This document shows, one piece after another, positions 11,529 to 21,899 of a DNA stretch of 64,000 nucleotides. The notes under the pieces are model-generated. The model saw only the letters and a program-made list of their open reading frames with translations, had not been told where the DNA came from and did no database searches. Every line of letters begins with the position of its first letter. The stretch's first letter is position 1. The stretch is from Apium graveolens (lineage: Eukaryota > Streptophyta > Magnoliopsida > Apiales > Apiaceae), in contig NC_133647.1 of the NCBI RefSeq assembly GCF_009905375.1, forward strand, positions 6,829,144 through 6,893,143, in the 5' to 3' direction. Position numbers and translations under genes: made by a program.

Positions 11529-13194
11529 TCAATTTGAATCAGAAGATGAAAGATGCACTCGAGTCTTGCCCTTGCCTTTGCCGAAACCAGAAGGCTTGTC
11601 CTTGGACTGAGGATACACAGGAGCAGAACCATATTCTGAGAAAAGCTTGTCAAATGCATCCTGAGCTGGTGTTTTGTCGTCTCGTTCCCGAAGCCATTCG
11701 AAAATCTTCTCATTGTATTCTTCCCTTGTCATGCCGAAAATAGAGGGTGGAGGGATGGCAGGAAGTGGAAAAGGAGCTGTTATGTCTTCCAACGTACAAT
11801 CGCCTATCCAGTGACTTTTCTTATGTCAGTACATTCTTCTCTTGTCCTGCATAGCGGATAGCTGCTGTGACATAAACTTTATTTCGGAGCCCAATTTAAA
11901 AAAACAGCTTCACAAACTCTTTTTTCCAGGCCTTTGCCGAGGAAACCATACCCTTGCCGAGGAAACCATACCCACTTGAAGGGTTCCAAACTCAAGGTCC
12001 AGAGTCTTAGACAACTTAACATCAGAAGCATGCAAAACAGACAATTTTGCATTGACCGAATACAAGGAAGAACAAAAAAACTTTCGAAATAACCCAAAAG
12101 AAGCATGCATCATACTAACCTGTGAGGTTAGTGAACCCAAAGTCTCAACATACGCAAAATGTTGATTAAGATTAGCCAAAGCGGCAGAATTTTCATTTAA
12201 TTTAATCAACAAAGAATTAAGCAGAGTGTTTGTAGGCTGATCAAAGGGTTCAAAAGCATAATTTGGGGACTTAGGAATTCCACCAACATTCCTATGAGAA
12301 TCATCAAAAACTAACTCATTCGACTCACAAATAGTTAAACCATTTAATATTAACATTGACAAATCAAAAACAACCGAGATTTTGTCAGACACAGCAGCTA
12401 GGGTTAACACACGAAAGTATTCAAAAGCACGAGACAGAAGACCAGGGTACATTAAATAGATAGAACCATATTTGACACAATGACTCATATTGGTTATAAT
12501 TAAAGAAGCAACATCACACTGGATTCTTTTCAAAAAAACAGACATAAGAATAGAATCTCAGAAGGTTACCCTATCACTGACCAGATTTGGGAGGGAGTAC
12601 ATTTGTATGAAATAAACGAAACAAAAGAGGGACAGGAGTTAAATCGTTTACCAAAGGTTTGACAGAGACTGAAACGAAATTATTGCCAAGAATGACTTTG
12701 AGCTGTTCCTCATACTGAAGGTCGGGAATCTCTTGAAAAGCCTGATGAGTAGTCGATGGACAAATTCCCTTGTCAGAAACTCCTGTAAGTCCTTGCGAGT
12801 AGATCAACCTTTAAACAAAGCGGGTTCCCTTGCACCTCCGAGAACACAATATTACCATCCAAAATATGAAACTTGTCATAAAACTCTCTTACTAACTCCG
12901 GGTAAATAACATCTGGGGGCGACAGCAACGACGAATAACCGACTGATTCAAACAACTCCGAGACACCAACCTTGTTAAGAAGTTCAAAGTCGCATAACCG
13001 TTCCTTCAAAATTAGCTTAGACATTACCTTTGAAACACTTTCTTTTGCATAATGCTCGAAAGAGTTTTCAGATGGTCTACTTGACGCTTTGGATTCCATT
13101 ACACCAACCCTGTGGTGCTTTGAGCCTGAAGCTCCAACAGTTGGGTACGCTGAGCGGCGGATCTTGATCGGGTAAAATGAGTCGATTGGCGTGC
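11529..13194 (-). pseudogene. accessory ORF after pol (envelope-like / plant-transposon domain), broken
   Basis: In element orientation an ATG near 13194 begins an S/R/Q-rich leader. A shift leads into the frame ending at 12773 with KLILKERLCDFELLNKVGV, then LVREFYDKFHILDGNIVF. Another shift follows, then the frame 12545-11910 (HCVKYGSIYLMYPGLLSRAF, then a heptad-like stretch with repeated hydrophobics), and lastly 11792-11529 with TREEYNEKIFEWLRERDDKT and a K/G-rich tail. The segments resemble the conserved region often annotated in plants as 'putative plant transposon protein' (PF20167-type) and sit where SIRE elements carry their envelope-like frame. No membrane segment or signal peptide is evident, so an envelope function is doubtful. 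At least two shifts break it. Confidence 0.6.
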
Positions 13195-13616
13195 CATTGA
13201 TAGAGATTGAGACGAGAGGAGAGAGAGGAAGGGTTTGGGATTTGAAAGAGAGAGAGGCGATGAAGAAAATGAAAAGATTAGGAAAAATGATTAAATAAGA
13301 GTGAGAAATCAAAGAGTTAGAAGTGGGAGATGAAACGATTAGAAGAGAGAAAGAAGTGATGTACTGAGAAGAAAGTACATGAACGAAATACGAGGAATTT
13401 ATAAATTTAATCAAAAGATATCCTAAATCTATTTGCATTATACACGCAAAAACACAGGGACTAAAAATAATGAAATAAAATAATACTAATAATTATACAA
13501 ACAGTTAATCACATGTAATAATTATTCATTAACACAGAACTAAAATCTCTAATTATCACAATAATAAAATAAATATTATAAATATTATAACAAAATGCAC
13601 AATTAATCACATAAAA
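13195..13616 (-). other. non-coding spacer between RNase H and accessory ORF
   Basis: AT-rich with a purine-rich plus strand at 13195-13360 (pyrimidine-rich leader in element orientation: TTTCATCTCCCACTTC-like), consistent with a 5' leader for the accessory frame. No conserved coding frame is seen. Confidence 0.45.
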
Positions 13617-15356
13617 TTACATGGAACATATACCTAGTTCACGACGCATTAAACAAAATTGTTCTTCAGCTAAAGGCTTAGTGAAAATATCTACACGTTG
13701 TTTCTCAGTAGATATATAGATAAGCTCAATATTACGCTTAGAAAAATTATCTCGTAGAAAATGGCGACGAACATCAATATGCTTAGTACGGAGAATGCAT
13801 GATAGGATTTTTAGATATATTAATTGCAGAGGTATTATCACAATAAATAGGAATATTTGAATAAAAAATACCAAAATCCTGCAATGTTTGTTGCATCCAT
13901 AAAATTTGAGCACAATAACTACCAGCCGCAATGTACTCTCCTTCAGCATTAGAAAGAGCTACAGCTGTTTGCTTTTTACTATGCCATACAATCAAACAAT
14001 CTCCTAAAAATTCACAAGCACCACTTGTGCTTTTTCTATCAAACTGTGACCCTGTATAGTCAGCATCTGAAAAGCCGATTAAGTCAAAGGAAGATGAGCT
14101 TGGATAAAATAATCCCAACTCACTCGTACCTTTCAAATATTTAAAAATACGTTTAACGACATTCAAATGAGATTCTTTAGGTTGAGATTGAAAATGAGCA
14201 CACAAGCATACACTATACATAATGTCAGGTCGTGAGGGAGTTAAATATAATAATAAACCAATCATACCACGAAATTTAGGGACATCTACAGGTGTACCTT
14301 GTTCATCCTTTGTAAGCTTAACTGAAGTACTCATCGGAGTCGATTTAGGTGTGACATGATCAAGTGCAAATCTTTTGAGTATATCCTTAATGTACTTGCC
14401 TTGGTAAATAAATATTCCTTGTATTAGATTGATTAATTTGCAAACCTAGGAAGTACTGCAATTCACCCATCAAATTCATATAAAATTCTTTATACATGCA
14501 ATCAGACAACCACTTACACAAAGATTCGTTAGAACATCCAAGTACTATATCATCTATATAAACTTGTATTAAAAGAAAGTTATCACGTTCATGAAAAATA
14601 AATAGAGTTGGATCGAGTGTACCACGAGTGAAGCCATTATTTACAAGAAACTGACTGAGACGTTCATACCAACAACGAGGGGACTATCTCAATCAATAGA
14701 CAGTATTTCTCGAGTCTGTAAATATGGTTAGGATATTTTTCATAAATAAAATTTGGAGGCTGCTTGACGTAAACCTCTTCCTTAAGATAGCCATTTAGAA
14801 AAGCGCTCTTGACGTCCATCTAATAAAGCTTGAACTTCTTGTGAGCAGCAAAAGCCATTAAAATTCGAATAGCTTCTAATCGAGCTACTGGAGCATATGT
14901 CTCGTCGTAGTCGATTACTTCCTGTTGGTTGTATCCCTGAGAAACTAAACGAGCTTTATTATGAATGATATTTCCATCTTCATCCTTCTTATTCTTAAAA
15001 ACCCAACGAGTATCAATGATCTTGGCATCCTGAGAAGGTGGGACGAGTTCCCAAACGTCACAACGCTCGAACTGGCTCAATTCTTTCTGCATTGTAACAG
15101 ACCAGTGTTCATCTGCAACTACTTCTTGAGCATTCTTCGGTTCGAACTCAGGAACAAAAGCACATAATGAACATAAATTATGAAGTTTGCTTCGTGTAGA
15201 GATTCCTTGATACAAATCTGTAAGTAGATTATCTGGAGGATGATTTTTCACTGTTCTGGAAGACTTTGGAAGATGAATAATACTCATTTCTTCTTCATTA
15301 AAATTGTCTGCCTGGAACTGAATAGGAGTTGTCTCATTTGAATGGGACGGTGTCAT
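13617..15356 (-). pseudogene. copia reverse transcriptase and RNase H
   Basis: The frame 15356-14820 covers the hinge and RT start: [42 protein letters not shown]. Frame is then lost, but translation near 14570-14500 still gives Y-I-D-D-I and LCKWLSDCM, the polymerase active site. RNase H is open at 14334-13783 (FRGMIGLLLYLTPSRPDIMY, IGFSDADYTGSQFDRKSTSG, a G-E-Y instead of the usual A-E-Y, and IYCDNTSAI). After a shift it continues at 13949-13617 with VDIFTKPLAEEQFCL. The products would copy element RNA and remove the RNA strand in the particle. At least three shifts or stops inactivate it. Confidence 0.85.
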
Positions 15357-16640
15357 TTCAGCTTTAGAAGAGTTATCCGAAGGAGTAATAGATATTATAT
15401 TTCAAAAACACTATCAGGAGTCTTTGGAGAGCCAGAAGATTCATCTGAAGCCTGAGTAGATCCTGTAGAATTATCAGAAGACTGAGATGAACCGGGAGAA
15501 TCCTAACTGCTTGATTTGTGAGAATGAGACTGACTCTTTTGAGAAAGAGACTGTCTCATTTGAGAATGAGATGATAGATCTGTAGTGTCTTCATCAATTT
15601 GAGAAATATTCCTTGAGGATTCATTGAAAGCAAAATTGATGGATTCTTCTACTTTGTTCTTGACTGAATTATAAACACGATAAGCCTTGCTTGTTGTAGA
15701 ATATCCCAAGAAGATTCCTTTTGTAGATTTTGCATCGAACTTGCCTCGGTTATTTTGAGTATCCAAAATAAAATATTAGGAACCAAATACTAAAAAATAA
15801 CTGATGTTAGCAGTCCTTTTCTTAAGCAGTTCATAAGTAGTTTTAAGCAAAATAGGACGAATAAGTACTCTATTTAAAACATAACAGGAAGTGTGTACCG
15901 CTTCAGCCTAAAATTTTCTTGGAAGCTTACTCTCATGCAGAAAAGTTCTAGCAGTTTCCTATAAAGTCCTATTTTTGCGTTCCATTACACTGTTCTGTTG
16001 AGGAGTACGAGGAGCTGAGAATTCATGTGTAATTCCTCTCGATTTGCAGAAGGTTTTGAAATCCTTCTCGAATTCACCTTCATGGTCACTACGGATAGTC
16101 TTGAGCTTATATGAATACTTAGTCTCAAGGTTAGTAATAAGATCCTTAAACTCAACAAAAGCTTCATCCTTGGTCCGTAAGAATAATACCCAAGTAAAGC
16201 AGAAAAAATCATCAACTATAACAAATGCATAATTTTTACCTCCCAGACTTACATACCTTTCAGGACCAAAAAGATCTAGGTGAAGAAGCTGTAAAAGGTC
16301 AGTTGTTGACACACGATTCTTAGCAATACAAGATGTTTTTACCTGTTTTCCTAGCTGACATGCTGTGCAAGGTTCAACCTTCTTAAATTTCAGCTTGGGC
16401 AGACCTCGTACCAAATCATGAGAAGATATCTTCTGAAGAAGATCCATGTGAACATGACCTAGATGTCGATGCCAAATATTTAGCTGGTCTTGAACAATAG
16501 CAAGACATATTTCTTCCTTCTATTCATCAAAATCTAATACAAAGATATTCTGTTTCCTTTTGGAAACTAAAGCAAACTCATTAGATTGAGTACCAATATA
16601 GCATACATCTTTATCAAACTTAACTTTATAACCAGCATCG
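15357..16640 (-). pseudogene. copia integrase and S-rich hinge
   Basis: Minus-strand translation gives the HHCC zinc site (W-H-R-H-L-G-H, then C-T-A-C-Q-L-G) near 16480-16350. The catalytic core follows: LHLDLFGP (16290), TIRSDHEGEFEKDFKTFCKS (about 16100-16040) and E-R-K-N-R-T (15970), i.e. the D, D, E triad is preserved. The frame 16447-15959 is open, then TAG interrupts. The region 15766-15503 continues with K-G-I-F-L-G-Y and a serine/histidine-rich hinge (LSSHSQMRQSLSQKSQSHSH) that is encoded by the element's TGTCTCATT/AATGAG words. Integrase would insert the cDNA; here stops at about 15958, 15780 and 15502 break it. Confidence 0.85.
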
Positions 16641-17183
16641 GTATGTTGACTCACACTAATAAGATTGTATTTCAAACCATCTACTAATCCAACATTAGAT
16701 ATAGCAAACCTGTCATTACCAATGGTTCATTTTCCAATAATTTGGACGATGTTAGAATCTCCAAGAGTAACTAAACCACCTTCCTTGGAAACTAGAGATA
16801 GAAATTTGGATTTATCACCAGTCATATATCGTGAACAACCACTGTCGATGATCCATTTATTTTGCGGAACATGGACCTTCAAGCAAACCTGCAAAAATTG
16901 CTTTATCTCTTACGTACCCACTTAACATTGGGTCCTGGTTGGTTAGTGTCACAAATCTTATATAAATGTCTATCTGATTTCTTAATCCACATCTGAACAA
17001 TATTAATAGATGTATTAGTAGATTTATATCTAGTAGACGATCTATAAGATGAGTTAAAAGAGTGGCCCTTGATACCACATAATCTAAATTCAGATGTAGT
17101 GTGACCAGATTTGCCACAATCTCGACATTTCTCATAAGAAATCTTATACTTTATAGGAGCTCGCTTTTAACCACCTTGAAATG
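16641..17183 (-). pseudogene. copia protease and second zinc-knuckle-like region
   Basis: At 16838-16846 the minus strand encodes the aspartic protease triad D-S-G within KWIIDSGCSRYMTGDKSKF; LVTLGDSNIV follows, then the GAG-pre-integrase lead. Upstream, 17135-17080 gives C-x2-C-GKSGH-x4-F, a CCHC-like knuckle with the last cysteine replaced. Protease would release Gag and Pol products. Several in-frame stops (near 16900 and 17165) are present. Confidence 0.7.
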
Positions 17184-17283
17184 CACGTTTCTTGATTGAT
17201 TCACATTTTAAACCTCCTTTGTCAACAGAAGAATTTTATTCACCAAGAAGAGCATTTAGAGTTCCTTCTCCAAGAAAACATTT
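17184..17283 (-). pseudogene. gag-pol junction segment
   Basis: Minus-strand coding remnants (KCFLGEGTLNALLGE, then a stop) belong to the copia element, and coding sequence resumes on the far side of the solo LTR at 18665. Confidence 0.5.
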
Positions 17284-18664
17284 TGCTAAGTATTTTGATA
17301 AGTGGCATTTTATACCACTTCGAGCGTCTCATAACGGCTTGAATTGGTGTCTTGAACTCGAGTATTTTGTGTATTTAATGTGTTTTTGAGTGTTTTTGTA
17401 TTTCAGGGTATAACTTGCTTAGACAGGAGAATTTTATAAAAATAAGCTTAAGGATGTGCTTGGAATTAGTCTCGGGGAGTTGTGCGATGAATTCAGCAAA
17501 ATCAGAAGCAAACATTGGATTTTTCTAGAAGGCTTGCAGGCGCCCGCCTGGAAGGAGCAGGCGACCGCCTGGCTGCGGGATTTCAGATTCTGGATTTTAT
17601 AATTCAAATATAATTTGGCTTCTGTTGGCGCTGGATCTTGTGGACTCTTATATAAGCAATCTTGGGAGACATTTTTGGAGAACAAGCAACAAGGAGAGGA
17701 GATCAAGAAGACCGTTTTAGCACGCAACAACGAAGAAGAGGAAGCATACATTTATCTTGTGATTCTTTTAATTCATTGTAACAGTTGATGCTAGTTTTCT
17801 TTACTCTTTGAACCTTAATACTCTTGTGACGTACTCTGTTATTTAATAAATAGTTTTATTAGTTTATATCGTTGTGTTATTATCATGCTTTCATATGAAC
17901 CCATGGTGACAATGAGTTCTATTATGGGCTAATTGTGATCATGGGATTCTAGTGGATTTACTATGGATATTTCTTTAGTTAATTGTTTAATACCATAGTA
18001 TGTATTGATTGCATGATATCTAGCATAGGTTGTGCTTTTTCGTCTTATATGTGTCACGAACATATAAGATAGCCTGTTAATCTCTTGTGAAGCGACAGAG
18101 AATCTTGAGATTTAGAACTTACCATGCTAGCATAGGTTCAAGTATTGTATGCATGATTAGTGGGTAACTCTAACCGTTTTACTTGCCCTGTATAATCATA
18201 ATGAATAACTTACGCTTAAATCATTATGTTGTCAAATTCTGTAGACATATAGGGTCTCAACATAATTGATGCCTATTCAACTTCTATCTTATTTATGGAT
18301 GTTTGGTAGAATGGTATTCGCACAACGAAAGTTGGCGTTTATCAGTTTCGTGTTGGTCGATTAATATCATCACCATTACATGCTAAGGGTAATAACAATA
18401 ACTATTGAATGAAGTAGTAATGAAGTTAGGATCTCATGTATGTTTAATATTATTAATTCAAGTGTTTAATTCTCGTAGTTAATTTTAGTTGATCAACCTT
18501 AATTGTTATTGTCTTGACATTGAAGAATAACCATACATTGGTGAGTAAGTGTTAATTAAATATAATTAATCAGAGCCTCTGTGGGAACGAACTAGAAATC
18601 ATTCTATATTACTTGCGAACGCGTATACTTGCATGATTTATTAGCACATGCTTTGTGCCTAACA
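17284..18664 (+). mobile_element. solo LTR of Ty3/gypsy type
   Basis: A 1.38 kb non-coding block runs TGCTAAGTATTTTGATAAG to TTGTGCCTAACA and splits the copia gag/pol. In plus orientation it carries TATATAA at 17649-17655 and AATAAA at 17845-17850. Its end (CTGTGGGAACGAAC, TTGCGAACGCGTATACTTGC) is like the U5 end of Tat/Ogre-type gypsy LTRs as I remember them. There is no primer-binding site, polypurine tract or coding region, so it is a solo LTR. The 5-base flanks (CATTT and TCTTT) are not a clean target duplication, so the exact ends are uncertain by a few bases. Confidence 0.65.
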
Positions 18665-20048
18665 TCTTTTTCAAGCTATGCCACTTTCTGATTTAGTTCA
18701 GGAACCAAAGGATCAGGAGTACTGTCTCTATTGTCATCTTCTGGAACAACTGAGGCTGTCTCTTTCTTCAATGCTTGCAGACATACATCCTTCATCTCAA
18801 TCTAATTTTGAGATATTGATTTTCCTCAGTAAGTTTTGAAACCCTTTCAATAAAAGATTTGTTTTCTGCAACCAAGGCTTCATCCTTCACGGGGTCATCC
18901 ATTTCACTAAGAACTTCACTTAATGTTTGTTTCAAATACGCATTCTTTTCTTCTAGCTTCTTAACTTGGACCTGAAATTTCAACATAGATGAAGATATAT
19001 TTGAATTATATTTTATATTTTGTACCTCATCATTGTCACTGGAGCTATCCTCGAATCCTGCAAAGCAGAGTTGAGCAACTGCATCGCCTGAATCGATCTC
19101 AATGTTGGACTCATCATCACTCCAAGTGATTAATGCCTTCTTTTAGTTCTTCAGCTTGTAGCAGTCCTTTTTGAAATGCCCTTTCTTTCCATATTCAAAA
19201 CATATGTCCTTGCTTTAATTTGTTTTATTCTCCTTGCTCAGATTAGATTTGAAGTCCTTCTTTGGAAATTGTGACTTCATAGGTCGCTTGGAGGCATTCG
19301 GTTTGGCAAGAAATTTATGAAACTACTTGGTCAGAAGAGCAATCGCTTCATCAGAATCATCAGGAGACTCATCAGCTTCGGCATTGAGTACAAGAGTCTT
19401 TTTACGAGGAACTTCATCTTCTTCATCATATCTTCGTAGCTGATTTTCGAACTCTTCCAATTCACTGAAGAGTGTTAAAGTGTCCATAGTTGAAAGAAGT
19501 GTTGAATCCTGCAGAATTGTAACCTTTGGAGCAAACTTCTTTGGCATTGCTCTGAGGATTTTCCTATTAATCTCAGATTGAGGAATGATCCTTCCAAAAG
19601 TGAGATAGAGTTCATCAACGTTTTCTTGAGTATCTCGCACGCTTTCATCTCTTTCCAACCTAAAACCTTCATAGTCACTCATTAGCAAACTTAATTTTAC
19701 TTCACGTACCTTAGAAGTGCCTTCGTGGCTGACTTTGATCATATCCCAGAGATGTTTGGCAGTAGTACATGCTGATACTTTTCGTAATTCGGTAGCTGCC
19801 ATGCCATTAAGAAGTGAGTTCATAGCTTTAGCATTGGAATTCACTGCACACACTTCATCAGGAGAGAGATCCTTGAGGGATTTAGGCTTCCCATCTTTCA
19901 TTAGAATTATAAAGCCATTTTCTACAGCATCCCACTCGAATGCATCACGCTGGAGAAAGATTTTCATCCGGAATTTCCAGCCATTGTAGTTTTCAGTACC
20001 TTGGAGCGGTGATGGATAATTATTTGAATACCTATCTGGTTGAGCCAT
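18665..20048 (-). pseudogene. copia gag
   Basis: The frame starts at ATG 20048 and is open to 19323 for 241 codons. It contains the N-terminal YPSPLQGTENYNGWKFRM (DUF4219-like) and the UBN2-type Gag core (NSLLNGMAATELRKVSACTT, AKHLWDMIK, VREVKLSLLMSDYEGF, ILRAMPKKFAPKVT). After a TAG it continues in decayed form with a CCHC-like knuckle near 19190 (C-F-E-Y-G-KKGHFKKDC; the second cysteine is tyrosine) and a leucine/lysine coiled coil at 18986-18792 (KKLEEKNAYLKQTLSEVLSE). Gag would build the particle. It is interrupted by stops after 19323, near 19220 and near 19145, and cut off from pol by the solo LTR. Confidence 0.85.
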
Positions 20049-20093
20049 GGATCGCTTACAAAATAAACACTAAAAAGAGAATTAAATGCACCC

Positions 20094-20105
20094 GCTCTGA
20101 TACCA
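20094..20105 (-). promoter_or_regulatory. primer-binding site (tRNA-iMet type)
   Basis: GCTCTGATACCA on the plus strand is a perfect 12-base complement of the plant initiator-tRNA primer site and lies two bases from the LTR. Confidence 0.9.
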
Positions 20106-20107
20106 AA

Positions 20108-21012
20108 TGAAATTCAAAGGCTCGATAGATATATTTTATATACTAACTGTCAAAGCAAATGGGACAGTCTCTTATACAAATAGGACAGTCCCTTAAAAAT
20201 GAGACGAGGAATGGGACAGAATCAACTAACTGCAGAATGTAAATAACAGTAATATAAATGTAGTATGCTGAAAAAGTAAGAAACACCAGAAGTTTTCACT
20301 TGGTTCAGCCTCTTCACCTAGTCTATGGCCTACATCCAAGTCCCTATGCCAACTAGCATAGAGAATGTATTATATCAACTTTAATAAAGAACTTACAGTC
20401 TTTCCTTGATTATAAAAATAGCACTTGAAAGAAACCCTTTCCCAAGCTACCTTGCTACCTAGCCCACCGCTATTCCTTAGCCTTCTAGCTACCTTGCTAT
20501 ACTTTGAAATCAAGCTTGCCACCACCCGGCACAAAGTTGATATGAATACACGAGTACAAGTATAAACAAATGAACAAGAAGATGTTTCAGATGATAATAG
20601 ATTGACGTGAAAGCATTAGATGTAAATCTGAAATCGTGAGTTGTATTTAGAAGCAAAGTTCTAACAGATTTTATTTTCAAACAAAGGATAAGATAGAAAA
20701 GATTTGAAAAAAGTTTGTTTGAAATATTTGAATGAAACTTGAAAGCTAATCTGTTAGTTTGTTTGAAATAGATAAACCAAGTAAAAGATAAGTCTTGAAT
20801 AATTCAAACTTGGTTTATAAGATAGAGTTTGTTTGGGATAAGGAATGAGAAGTTTATCCAGTCAAAACAAGATTTACACAAACCCTAACAAACCTAAACT
20901 GCATAATTCCTGGAAAATCTGATATACAATGCTATGATCTCGGATGATATCAATGTGTTTTCTTCATTCTGTTGCTGAAAAATCTTATCATCATAAACAT
21001 TGTAGATTAACA
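20108..21012 (-). repeat. 5' LTR of the 10.1-21.0 kb element
   Basis: It runs TGAAATTCAAAGGCTCG to TGTAGATTAACA, 905 bases, partner of 10141-11108. GGGACAGTCTC and GAGACGAG words occur at 20150-20225. Confidence 0.85.
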
Positions 21013-21017
21013 AGGTT
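21013..21017. repeat. target-site duplication AGGTT (right)
   Basis: Matches 10136-10140 exactly. Confidence 0.85.
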
Positions 21018-21284
21018 TTCTTAGCATAAATTATTATCAGATATATTTTAATATTTTTAATATTTTTTTTTTCATTTGTTTTTATTTTATTGGAAGAGTT
21101 TTGAGACTTTAAAAAATAATTATATACTCAGTACCTAGGAGCACAAGTCAACTTAGTTACAAATTTTGATAATAGCATGCATTTTTTATAACTATCTAAA
21201 CACTATATTTTTATTAATTTATAAAAGATATAGTGTGTAGAGGGGACATTTTTCCCATAGTTTACATTAAAGTTTTATTACTCT
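21018..21284. other. AT-rich spacer
   Basis: Poly-T and ATATTTTTAAT runs only. No gene seen. Confidence 0.4.
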
Positions 21285-21712
21285 AAATTTAAGCTAAAAT
21301 ATATGATGACCTTCTTAGATAATAAGAGCTCCTTAGATGATAACAGCTCCTTAAATGGAAGATATAATCTATTAATAATTGTTGTATTTTGGCTAAAGAT
21401 TATTAATGAAAAAAATTATCCTCAAATAAATATTTGTTCATATATATATAAACTGATAAAAAAAATTGTTTGGACTTTAAAGCGATCACCATGTTTATTT
21501 CTCAAAAAGCACTTAATCAACCTTACTGAAAATACAAAGTAGTGGATAAAAACTAGGACCAACTAAACCAACACTCCTACTGATGATGTACCTTTAACTT
21601 TTATTCAATGTAGATCTTATAATTTTATTATGTGATCATGACTAATTCCTATATGAAAAATAACCCACCACGTGAATAATTTAAATCATAAGATTTAGAT
21701 TGTTACCCAACA
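21285..21712 (-). repeat. diverged 3' LTR of an older minus-strand copia element
   Basis: The stretch AAAGTAGTGGATAAAAACTA ... AATCATAAGATTTAGATTGTTACCCAACA aligns with 37400-37704 (AAAGTAGTGGCTAAAAACTA ... ACACAACA). Both lie on the outside of the same broken pol/gag set, as expected for its LTR pair. The outer border is approximate. Identity is low, perhaps 75-80% by eye, so this is the oldest element of the nest. Confidence 0.5.
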
Positions 21713-21899
21713 ATCACAACCTTAATCTAAACCTTGTCCACTAAGATCCTCGACTCTAATAACTTTGGTATTTTCTTGAACTTGATGGTCGTACGCACCT
21801 ATGTTAGACTGTCTATATGATGTTCCTTAAAACTAATATAAACTGATATGATTAACAATAATTTTCCCTCTTTTGATGGAATCACAGATAAAATAATAC
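21713..21899 (-). other. spacer between RNase H relic and 3' LTR
   Basis: The minus strand next to the LTR reads AAGGTTGTGAT, a possible weak polypurine tract. No coding sequence is seen. Confidence 0.3.

Larger units (their letters stand above)
10141..21012 (-). mobile_element. complete but dead minus-strand copia element
   Basis: Two LTRs (10141-11108 and 20108-21012) flank a primer-binding site, gag, protease, integrase, RT, RNase H, an accessory reading frame and a polypurine tract, all reading on the minus strand. A perfect 5-base target duplication AGGTT lies at 10136-10140 and 21013-21017, which fixes the borders. Total length is 10872 bases, of which about 1.38 kb is a later solo LTR. 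The pol order and the Y-I-D-D box followed by LCKWLSDCM are those of the SIRE branch of Ty1/copia, which often carries an extra reading frame after pol. Multiple stops and shifts in gag and pol make it non-autonomous today. LTRs differ by substitutions and several small indels, so the insertion is not recent. Confidence 0.9.

Noticed and set aside
11534..11743. Plus-strand 69-codon frame in the accessory region
   Set aside because: Shadow of the minus-strand accessory frame 11792-11529, which has the better composition and the element's orientation.
17434..17751. 105-codon minus-strand frame in the solo LTR
   Set aside because: No conserved protein features, and the surrounding block has LTR signals on the plus strand.
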